From: Berberis thunbergii
Taxonomy: Eukaryota > Streptophyta > Magnoliopsida > Ranunculales > Berberidaceae
Assembly: GCA_003290165.1 (NCBI GenBank)
Contig: QNQO01000684.1
Span: forward strand, 248,001-312,000
Length of the DNA stretch: 64,000 nucleotides
Reading direction: 5' to 3'
How positions within the stretch are numbered: position 1 is the first letter of the stretch; each line of letters starts with the position of its first letter. The notes beneath the pieces are model-generated. The model was not told the origin of the DNA. It made no database searches and saw nothing but the letters and a program-made list of their open reading frames with translations. A program made the position numbers and the translations under genes. This document shows positions 33,829-45,800 of this stretch, piece by piece.

Positions 33829-36800
33829 TTATAATGGTATCTCTTTCAATGATGAATGAAAGTGAAAAATGTCGGCCTTCCCTAGACTGTTTGCAAGCCT
33901 ACGAACACTAGATTGCACTGCTTCATTGTGTGGAGAAACAAAATCTGGAAGTTGGGGTAGGCAAGCAGGCAGACACTCAACGGCATCTTCCAGTGTGCAG
34001 AAGGCGGACAAGACAGATCGACAAAAAATGAACCTGGAGAGAGTAAAGATAAATTTGATGAGGAAAATTTTTAACTGTCAATGTTTCTGCATTCAAAAAT
34101 AATTGACCATAGTCAATGAAATTGTCACATGTCGACCTTCCATTTGAACCGACAGATAGAACCATCAGATGAATCCTTCTGAACTACATTTTTGAATGCT
34201 CAACAGCATACAGGATTTTCTGGAAGTGCGTAAATAGGATGTATATTCTCCTTCTAGAAGACATGAAACTAATATATCCTAAGATAAAGGAAATAAATAC
34301 CTCAAAACTAATATATCCTAAGACAAAGGAAATAAATACCTCAACACAAGCCTTCGCAAAAAGGATCACATAAAACTTGAGCCCAGACCAAATCCACGTG
34401 AGTTGATTTACATAGTTTCACTTCCCACTCAGATAAAGCATTTGAGAGTATTGTGCTCGCATTGTCCAAGATATCCTGAAAGAAGCACCCAAATAAATGA
34501 ACTAGTTCAAGCCGCAAAAAAAAAAAGGGTAATAAGGGGAATATGGATGTCGCAAATCATCCCACCTTATCAGTTTCTGTAGGGGAGAGACCAACCAATT
34601 GACAGAAAGCTTGCAAGGGAGCAGTCAAGAAATACGTGAACTGACTTCCATTGTTTGTAAGATCTGAAGTAGATAAGCTTTGAGACACCGTCTTACGTGG
34701 TGAAAGAAACAAGGCAGCGGTTTCACCCCTTTCTGCACCATGCACAACCTGGAAAACATTCAGGGACAAGAAGCGTGACAAAGAAACAAGTAAGAGCACC
34801 ATACATGAATCTGTAAAGAAGAATTGCCAAGAAAGTGACTATTAACGTATATAAAAATGTCCCAGTAGTTCTAAATGTTTATGCTAGCAACAGAGATGAA
34901 AACAAAGGAGAGGCTTTATGTGGTGAAGTTGTAACAGTAAGTGTGCAACATCGTACATATATTTGGGATTGTACATGCAGTAAGAAAGTCACATCTACAA
35001 GTGATTGTATACAACATGGAAATAAATTATATTTTTGAAACTATTCAGCCTTTTCCTTCAGCGCATATAATGTCCCACAATGCACCATTAATTGATCGGA
35101 GAGGATTATTGATGGGGGATTTAACCAAGAACATGGTGGAAATTGGGAATTCAGGTGTTTGATGTGGATTTTGATAACAGATGGGTGTAGATGTAATGAA
35201 TCTCTTCCTTCAGATTGAACCTTCAAATGAGACTACTGCCTATTATTGTTGAAAGGGAAGCCCCCAAAGCTCCAATTCCTTTTAGATATAGAAAGTGTGG
35301 TTGGAGGAGGATTTAATTGCTAAAGTGCATGGATGTTGGGAGAGTTTCTCCTTGTTCCTGTCTGGCAAGCTTTGCTTTATGGAAGAAGCTTAAATATCTT
35401 AAAGATTAACTAAACGAAAGGAAAATATAGCAGTTTGAGAACAGGGACTCAAAATGGCCAACATTATGGAAGATATGGCATGTTTAGATAAAGAAAAGGA
35501 AGTCTCTCTTTTGTTTTAAGGATTAGAAGTTGATGGATTGGGGCATGAAGAAATGTGAAGCAAAAAAAAAAATATGGTTTTAGAGGACAAGAATCCCCTG
35601 GCTTAGAGTGAGTGACCACTATAAGAAGTATTTTGTGCTTATGCATTGATAAGAAAGAAAGATTGACAACCTTTCCAGGCCCCTCGTTGGCAATGAGTCA
35701 GTGATAGTGGCCAAGTGAGGAAGTGGAACAAATTGCATCTTACTTTGAAACCCTAATGGGTATTGTGCTTGATGGTATTGAGTTTTAACTCAATTACGGA
35801 CGAACAAAGGAGAATCCTTGAACAAGATTTTGATGAAGAGAAAGAAGGAACTGAAAAGTGGGTGGGATAACACACCAGAGCCATATAGTTTCCCTATGGC
35901 TTTTTGGTGGAAGTGTAGGCACTTTGTTAGTGGAGAGGCTTAAGGGGTCGTTAAAGAGCTGCATTGAATCCTTCATTGATTGGGAGACTTGATTGCACAT
36001 GGGACGTCTTGTATTAAAGACCTTCAGCCCATTACCAGTGATTGGGATTCTTCTGTATACGTTGGGGAGTAGCGGCTCAACAACAAGTGGGTTGGAGTGT
36101 TCCTTGTCTCCTTTTCTCTTCGCTATGGTGATGAAAGGCTTGAGCAAGCTCTTGTCTAAAGCTATGGAAGTCAGGGGGCTTTGTCTGGTTTTAGATGAGG
36201 GAGTTACACATATGCAATTTGATAGTTTCCAAGTTCACTAAAGGTGGCCGTCGTACATAACTGGGATGCTTTAACTTCTCTAAAAGTTTCATGTCTGTGG
36301 TAGTGGTGGATACAATATGCTCGTGGATCCTTTCCCATTATCTAGCTTGGTATTTTGGTAAGGTGCTAATTCTAGGTCCAACGATATTTGGATCTCAACC
36401 ATTGAATCTCTTGAGAAAAGACTATTCATGTGGAAATCCAAATTCTTCTCAAAAGGACAACTTACTCAAGTTACAACTATCCAATTGATGCCTGTCTCTC
36501 TTTGCGTTCTATTTCTATAAATTGGAAGCCCGGATTTTCTCAGGCTTGAAGCCTCCATCAACTTCACTCGGTTTCATGGGGTAAACTGGAAGAGGGTTTC
36601 TATCCGTAAGAATTGCGGTGGTGGTGGGAGGGGCGTTTCAAGAAAATTTGTTACAAAGATCAATGCACTTCTAGGTAAGTGGTTTGCAGTATGTGAATGA
36701 ATGCAGAAGTCTTTGGAGAAAAATTATACAAAATACACACACACACGTGTGGGGGAGGGGGGTGGTAGATCCCTAAACATCCTATTGGGCCTATAAGTAT

Positions 36801-39800
36801 AGCTTTTGGAGGAACATTTCTAACTATGGTATCAATACTAGTAGAAAACCAACTTAACAATGTTTACATTCTCAAAATGTTCAAATGCATGTTTTTATAA
36901 TAAAATAAGAATAATGATCTTCAAATAAATCAAAATGGTGTGGAAGTTGCAAGTTTTGACAAACCTGCCTTGAATGCATGGCTATTGTCACTATCAACAA
37001 TCAGGAAAAGCGGTTTTCGAGTAAAAGGAATTATATCACCAGGATATAGATTATTTGAACCTGAAAATCATAAATGATATCTGATTGGGTGAGATGAATA
37101 AATAATATTTGCATATTCTTGCGAAAACATAACCTAAGGACTGGTGGTTTTCACAACAATTATAAGTTAGGCAAGGACTTGAAGCAAAAGCATTGACCAA
37201 TCCTTATTATAGCCATAACTTACCGCCACTCCCTCTAGGACCCAGCCACAAATGCTCAGTGACACAATCATTTGAATCTCTCCTCTCAAGAATAGGCATT
37301 TCTGCCCGTGAGGTAGCGTGTACACTGCATGTCTGAGAAGTGACTTTTAAGTTCGAAGAGTTTCTTGGAACTCCGGAAGTCTCCACTTGATGAGTAACAT
37401 GTTTATCAGCCCTTCCTGAGAATTGATAAATAAAGTTACTAATCATAGACAATGGAGATCTTGGAAAAGCAATCAAACTAGTCTAAAGTAAAGAAAAAGA
37501 ACCTGATGCTGATAAGTAAATTAAAAAAATACTATCTGAAGGGAGCTCCTCTACGATTGTAGCAATAACCTGCCAGCACACCATGCATTCAATATCATAA
37601 CCAACTATACATAAATTAAAGTGGTGAAATAATTTAGAGAAAAAAAACTAATAGAACGGCAAATAAGATAGCACGGTTAGGAGTCTGATACAGCAAAAAT
37701 AACTCAGAATGAAAGGCACGTCATATATGTCATTGAGTTTGTATACAATTCGTGGCTAGAAGCTTAAATTTCCATGTAGTTAAGAGCTTAAGCGGTTAGA
37801 GAAGGAAAATCAATCTTGTTTCAAGTGATTGTGACCCATGGACGACGGGAGTACAAACTTAATCAAAATTTGTGATGTTTGTACATAGTTTATGTAACAG
37901 CCTTGTGCAGGCAGGTTCTAAGGCTAACATGCTACCTTGTGTGAGTGAACTCTAAGGCTGACAGCTACCTTGTGTGAGTGAGCTTAGAGGTTAGTAGGCT
38001 ATCTAGGTGTTGTAGTCTCACATCGCCTGGGCGATGGAAGGGGATGTGCTATATATGTGCAAGGTTGGATCCCGTTGGTAAAATGCGTTTTAAATCCGTG
38101 CGGGTGGTAAGACCCAAACCGGACAATATCTTACTACCATGTGGATCAAGTCGTTACAGAATGGTATCAGAGCCGAACCCAGCCGGAAGTGTGCCAACGA
38201 GGATGTTGGATCCTAAGGGGGTGGACTGTAAAAACTTTGTGTGGGCGGGCTCTGAGGCTGACAGTTCCATGTGTGGGCGGACTCTGAGGCTGCCAGACTA
38301 CCTTGTATGGACGGGCTCAAAGACTGGTAGGCTACCTAGGTGTTATAATCCCAGAGGTATTTGCTATATATGTGCAAGGTTGGATCCTTTTGGTAAGACG
38401 CGTTTTAAACTCATACTGGTTATAAGGCTTAAAGCGGACAATATCTTCTCATGTGGATCGGGTCATTCCCCCCCCCCCCCCCCCCCCCCCCCCAACACCA
38501 AATACACATTGAGCCACTAAAATCTCAAGGGGAACCCTGTTTATAAATACCAAACCCAAGTTCAGGTGGGACAATTAACTTTCAAACTACTTTTCTCTTA
38601 GGGCTATGTCACTTTTCCCTTAGGACACCATCACTTTTTCCATCTAGGTGAAACAATTGGTTATTTTCCTCAAAAGTAGGCACTTTGATTTCTTTTCCAA
38701 AATAAAGGGTGTATTAGGTTGCATGTAATCCCACTCCATGGAGTGAGACAATTTTGAGGTTGCAAATGTGGGAATGTAAAGTCCGTTTTTGATAGGGAGG
38801 TCATCCCTTTATAGCAATGTTTTCCCATTCTCTTAAATCTTAATACCTTTGTCTCTAAAACCTAAATTCTAGCATTATCTGGAATTTCTGCATCCATATG
38901 TAATCAGTAAAAAATTGTTCTAAAACAAGTAGGGCTAACAAGAAGCACACCCAAACAAGTTGACAAAGAAACTTAAAATTTGACTGCAGATTTAATCTAA
39001 TCACACAGCAGCATGACATATGAGACAGAAATTTACAGCAATTAAATGTGAAACGGATGGACGGTAGAGAATAGCCTTCCTAGGATTGGGAGGCAAAGTT
39101 GGATCAGTCATATCCATTGCAAGGTTGATATCAATAAGTCCAGAGGTTCCACTCTGATCACTGAAAGCACCATTGCTGCTAGATTCGGTTGTACGCATTT
39201 GAAAGAAGGACCCACTAGGCTCCCACTCCAAACACTGTAACATTCTGAAAGTATCCATGGAAAGTTCTGTGAAGCGCACCTGAAAAGCAGATACCGCCAG
39301 CATGAGCAATAAAATATCGTCATGGTACATGAAATTCTACAATATTATTCTACATAATTAAGTTTGCAATAGATTCAAAATACAATAATGAACATGTCTG
39401 TACCTCATTCCGATGATAACCAGTCAGCAATGCATCATGCAACTTTAGGACCCTCTTCGCATGGAAACGAGTCACATATGGAAGAGAGGCAGGATGAGAA
39501 TCATACATAGTACAATACCGCAAAGGCCGATTATGTACAAAATCTGTATCAGCTTTCAAAAACCGGGCAATTTCTTGAACCAATAGTTTCCATTCTTTAA
39601 AGTTAGTCTCCTGGAAAAAAGATTCATTTCAACAGAAGAAAAGACAAATGGAACACTAAGTCTAATATTTAGCACTATAACATACAAATATTTTATTGAC
39701 TAACATTCCTACATTAAACAAAAAATAGTTTAACAACAAAATATTCGTGTTCTTTTCATTCCAGCCTGCACGTTGTTTCCATTTTATTCTTAATCATTTT

Positions 39801-42800
39801 TTTAAATGCCTTTGAAAATGTGTGGTTTACAATGCGAACCCACAGCAAAATCTAAATCAAGAAAATAAAAAACAGTAAGAGGAAGCACCCTAGAACCTCA
39901 CATGACCTTCCAACAGCAAGAAAGGTTTAAAGCTATCTGTTTACTTACCTCGTTATCTCTACCCTCAATGATCTCCCTTAGGACCAAAACACCCAACCCG
40001 ACACTGCCATCCCAACTAACCTAGCTTTCTCTTTCAGCCCAGCACCCATCAAATCATTCCAGGTAAGATTGGTATTCTGTCCATTGCAGCAACATCGTTG
40101 GCCCCATTAAATTTTGCAATTTGAACGATAATAAACACATTGAATTCCTTCTCTTGGCATCATCTCCCCTTTAAATTTAAGCTCCAATAGCCTGGCGTTA
40201 TTGAAAAACTCAATAGCTTCATTCCTCAAACCTTTCAAAGTCAAAGCACAATGGTTAGGCTTGTTTCCACTGGACATGACCAAAGACTGTGGATGAAGAG
40301 ATTACCAGCATTCTTTTTTGAACTGCTTGTCATTGTCAGAGTGATGTCTAGCATAATTTCCAATCCAAGACAGTGCACTATTCCTTACTAAATTTAGAAA
40401 CTTTTCTATCCAAATTTAGAAAATTTTTCATTCAATAACCCCCTAAACAACTACTTTTAATAGATTCTGTCTAGAACTAGCAATTTACTGTGGATGCTCT
40501 TAGATTGGTAGAACTAGTCCCATTAGAAATAAGGGAAATGTTTTGGTTCATACTTAAGAGCCTGTCTCAAGCCCACCAACAGACACTTCCTGATTCAAAA
40601 GTAATAGCCTAAGAGAGCCAACCAAAGTCAGCATCTGGACTGTGTGTGTCTTTGTGTGACTAAAGGGGACCCACGGTCCCAGACTTCACAAAACCACTAT
40701 AATTGAAGGCAGCATCCTACTCCCAACCATCACTTTAAACAGAGTCTTCCTCATAGAGAATCCCACTGCCTAAAGATATCTCATGCATCATCAGGGCACA
40801 CTCACATTCAAGAGAACTGATCGTATGTTCTCTGTCATCACATCTGGAGATTGGACCACCATACCATGAAGCATTCCTCTGTACTCTATCGGTACCATCT
40901 CCGCTGGATTTTCCTCAAGGGTTGCATTGCCAAAAGACATGTCAGAATCTAGACCTCCATCGTCCCTGCCTCAAGATTTCCCGAGAATTTCCCAAAATAA
41001 CTGATTTCCCCTCTTCTTCAACCTCTGTCCCTTCCTCAGTTTTTCTTGCAAATCGCCACCCACCAATCCACCATAAATTGTTCTTAGCTTCGAATCTAAA
41101 GCCTCTCCAATAGCCTTCTTCCCACGTGATATTGATCAAGGCCTCCTCCTTAGAGATATAACCAAGCATATGTAGAAATCTCTACAAAGGAACCTCCACA
41201 ATGGGATCTGAGGCCTAAGCAACCTATTAAGCCGCTCACCTTCCACCTTGGCGAAGCTACCAGTAACACCTTTGTTCTTTCCATATCCGACTGAACAGAA
41301 CCAGGAAGATCATCCCCAACGTAGAAACCAACTCTTCAGGCCTGACTTCATTCACTCTCACCAATGCAAGACCATCTATATCAGCATCAACAGACTGCAC
41401 AACTTCTCCTCCTCCACAGTTGTTGGTTCTCCCACCTTCCACAGGCTTCACCTCACCAGACCAACACTCAGCGAGATTCTGCATGACTAATGTCTCAGCA
41501 TAGCAGTAGACACTGCACCCACCTCTGATTGCGACCCTTTGAACCATCAAAAAATTAGAACTCTTTCTTGACTCCCTAACAGTTCTGCCACCCTCCAAGA
41601 TCTTCAAACTTCCACAAACCTCCTCTGACCAACACCTTCATAGCCTCTTAGGAGCACAGGCATGATTTAAGCCTACTCCATTCCACACGATGCCTCTTTT
41701 TCTTTTTTCTTCCACCAATGAAGATTGCCAATTACTGAACATCATGTATATGCTTGGCACCACAACCACGTGCAAGCACCTCCTATCGCCACCTATCATC
41801 ACCAGGACTAAGCACTTTCCACCATTTCTAGTTTCTCTTTCTCTTTCACTATATTTCTTTCTCTCCGTTCTGCAATTCAATTGCAAAACCAGACATTCTC
41901 CAATTCCATTTCCCATCTTTAATATTTTCAGAAGAAATTTTATTAAGAATCTGAGAGACTACAAAGGGCAGACACAATAAAACTAAAGCCCAAAAGATTC
42001 ATCATGGCTTATACACAATTTTTGAAACCTAACAAAACATTTACAAAGAAACCCCCTTGAAAACAGGGAAAATTGAGCTGAGACCAGAAAAGTACAAAAC
42101 CACTTAGACTCATACAATTTGCCTCATTCTTGAAGATTCTTTTCTTTCTCTCCAACCAAATTGCTCAACATATGTTATAAACTTCCAGGCAAGGTCAACA
42201 TATAATCTCATAAATGCTAGAAACACAAACCAAATTTCTGAATCCATTCGCAAATCATTTTGTCTTTTAGCAAAAGACAAGCACATATATTGATCAAGAT
42301 TACAAACCACCATTTCATTATCTTTATGCTCACAAAAATCCAAAGGAGAATCAAGCAATTATAGCCATAGTACGTAAAAATAGAACAAAATTCCAAGTTT
42401 TTTTAACAAATGGTTTAGAATCTGGAAAACTCAAAAGATCGAAAGTTGTGCATAATGATGTTTTTTACATAAGACGCAATGAACTTTTTCTTGTTTCAAG
42501 TACAAAATAATTTCTAAGTTTTCTAACATTACAAAGTTCCTAAAATGAAAAGAGATACAAAACGTGAGTGAGGAATTGACACAAGAGCATCACAGAACAT
42601 TCTGTAAAAACAATAAAGTTCCAATCGGAGATAAAAATATTGAAGGGCACGGCACTTCTGTGATAACTTTCATCGATCCCCTATCCCCATTTCCATGTGT
42701 CTTCTTTAGTGGTCATGAATAGTTGGTGAGCATACCTACTCTTCCCATCAAACGCCGTTGTGTTTCTCACCTTCTACAATGCCAATGATATTAATCCACC

Positions 42801-45800
42801 TTGCCCAGACAGCCAGCATTGATGGAATATCAGTATTCCAATCAAGTAACCAAGATTGAACAGTTCCAAATATGATTTTTGAGACCCCAAACTCACTCAA
42901 AATTTTAACCCATCTATGGTATATCTTTAGCAAACTGACAATTGACCAGCAGATGTTTGGATTCTTCATTGGCACCACATAAGGCAAATCTGTTAGGGTG
43001 GATATTCCATGTCTATAAAGATTATCAACATTTAACATCTTCCCTTGAATGACTGTCCACATAGAGAAGCTTAGCTAATTCATCCAAATCTTATAACTTA
43101 TTAATGTTATTTGCTTCAAATGATTTCCAAAATCTAGAGTTGTTGCTTTTGGAGAGGACTTCAAAACATTTAGTGACAGAGAACCCAAAACTGCCTCCAA
43201 AGACACTCTTAAAATCAAACACAACTCGTCTTTCTCCCTCTCATTCAATTGATTCAAAGCTTCCACAATAATAGCAGTATTGCAAAAATCAGAAAATATA
43301 TACTTTACATCGGTAGAAAACAAACATAAGGTTTTTTACTTCTCGGTACCACAAAAACGACAGAAATTCAAATTAGTAGTTGCAAATATGAATAAAACAA
43401 AGGATTTTTACCACGCTGTTGAATAGAAATAGCTTCCTCAGAAATATCCAACTCTTTTAATATGATGATATTCCCCAGATCACAAACAGAGAAAGGAATT
43501 CAAGATGTTTAGAATGTTGTTAGTGGAGATAACTATTTAATTTAATATCATGATGGAGGAAAGTCACTTTAAACTATTTGTGCAATATCTTGAAGAAGTA
43601 AATGAAAGCATCGGATTTTCGCATCAGGGATTAATGCTAGCAAAATGGAAAATCTAGTTGGTAGGTTGAAAATCAATGGCCAGATCAGGACATGTAGATT
43701 CTAAAATTCTAAACCAACTCATCTCTCATCCTTCCATATTTTGGCTTAGACTGGACTCTAAAAATTAAAAGATTCTAGTTTCCATCAAAGATTAAGGACT
43801 GGACAGATTCCAAGTTGACTAATTCAAGAGGTATGTGGATATAGCCCGTCGAATTTCTTGTCCAGGACTTCTACTTGAATGAATCCCTTATTAAAAGTTC
43901 AGAATGTGATTGTGGAACTTAAACCCATCACTCTAGTGAATAGTGCACTAAGATTAGCTGAAAAATCCATTCAGGGCATCTGGGAAAAGGAAGGCTATCC
44001 TAAGTACCTTCTTCCAGAATATGGTGTCCTTGCCATCTAACCATCAGATTTTGGAAATGTCACAACTCACAACTGCTAATGAATGCCTCAAAATAACGAA
44101 GAGGACACTGCTTGTGTGCACAGTTATCTTGAATGCCTGATACCATTTCGTTTGGGAGGCCAATGGAGCAAGTTGATATCAGCACTAACAATAATTCGTG
44201 AAATTTCTTGATTTTCTGAGGAATGATCGGAACATATGTTGAGTTTGTTTAGAGGGATTGTTGATTTTATGGTACATTGTTTTAAGTGGTCAATCTTTGG
44301 AAACTAAAGTAAGTAGTTTACTTGGCAAGTACTCAACGAATACTCCCTACTCGCTAGAGGTCTGCGCAATTAAAACCGTAACTTGGTGTGATATATTCAC
44401 AACGTATGACTTGGCGAATTTTTCAGTCCAACTCGTTTTCCCTTTTTTGCTCTATTTTATTTTTCTTTACTTTTTTTCATTGGTTGGCCCTTGCCCAATC
44501 ACTAAAAGACAAAGAGAAACAATAAATAACATGAGAGAATGTGAGAGAACAAGAGAATGGGGTTGCTTTCACAATTGTCGTTGTTGGCTTGCTAGTGTTG
44601 TAACTATGTTTTTCCCATTCTCTTGTTTCATATGCCCTTTGAAATTATGGTATTTATTGATATGTTGAATTTTTCAATATTCTTTTTCTCAATTAAGTGC
44701 CATTAGGGTGAGATGTGAAATAAAAAAAAAAATCTTATTGGGACAAATTGCCAGTTTATTCCGATCACTCCTTGCGTAATCAGTGAACTTGCTACTCGCT
44801 TCTCAACCTGGTCGTGACCGAGTAGCGTGTAAACGACCCAGTATGGGAATCAAAGAGATTGGGATCAAAGACATCATGCACTTCTTAAGTACTGGCCTTG
44901 GCCCGCATGACTACAAATATGATTATGCATCTAAGATCAAAACCATAGCTAATAGCAGATCTAAGAGTCAATTGATGATTGACTCAGTGATTAGCCACTT
45001 CGTTGTTGCAAGAAGCTTTTGCAATTTTGTAGGGAAAAAGGATTGTCCATGGAAATAAGTTATAATTATTAGAGAAAATAAGATCTTGGATTGAGGTACT
45101 CGGTTAGTCTTATGATAGCGGTACATGAAAGACTATTTCTAGTTATAAAGATGGGTTTTCTTGGAAAAGAAGGTTATCCTTGGTTGAGTTGACAAAATTG
45201 AGCTATATATAATATGAGGATTAGGGATGCATTTAATGATAAATTTCCAAGGCTTTTCACATTGTGCAATATGAAGCAGGGTAAGGGTGGCGAATTTTGG
45301 TGCAGGGGTAAATGGGGTTACGAACTAGGACCTTAATTGCCAGAGGAGATTTGTGTTGGTGGGGGAGTTGACTGAGTTTGTCTAGGATTTTTAGATGGTG
45401 TTCAGTTACGTGAAGAAGATGATATATGGGTATGGAAGGATGACAAGGTGACAGGGTTCGCCATTTGCTCTCTATTCACGACTTTGGCTATGACAACAAT
45501 ACGTGGGTGTGTTTAATCATTTTCCTACTAGCTGGTATGGAAGAAAAGGCTCCATTCGAGGGTGTAGATAGCGATTTGGAATAAGCTCTCCTCAAGGCTT
45601 GTGTTCGCATATGATGTATCAGGCATGGATAGATAGGTCAGGCGCACCTCATTAGTGATGCATCACAAAGACATTTAGAGGTCGATTGCACTCTTTGAGA
45701 CTCAATGGCGACATGCCAAAAAGCACTTTTCATGTTCATTTCAATTCTGTTCATAGGGTGTGGTTGCATTTCTTTGAATTGTTTAGGTTGTATTAGGTGA

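Noticed and set aside
37893..38467. Cassandra-type TRIM with embedded 5S rRNA
   Set aside because: I looked for 5S promoter-like sequence in the LTR and saw none.
44258..45058. ORFs of 136 and 91 codons in SCAI intron 1
   Set aside because: No recognisable domain, and they lie on the strand opposite the gene in sequence rich in LINE debris.
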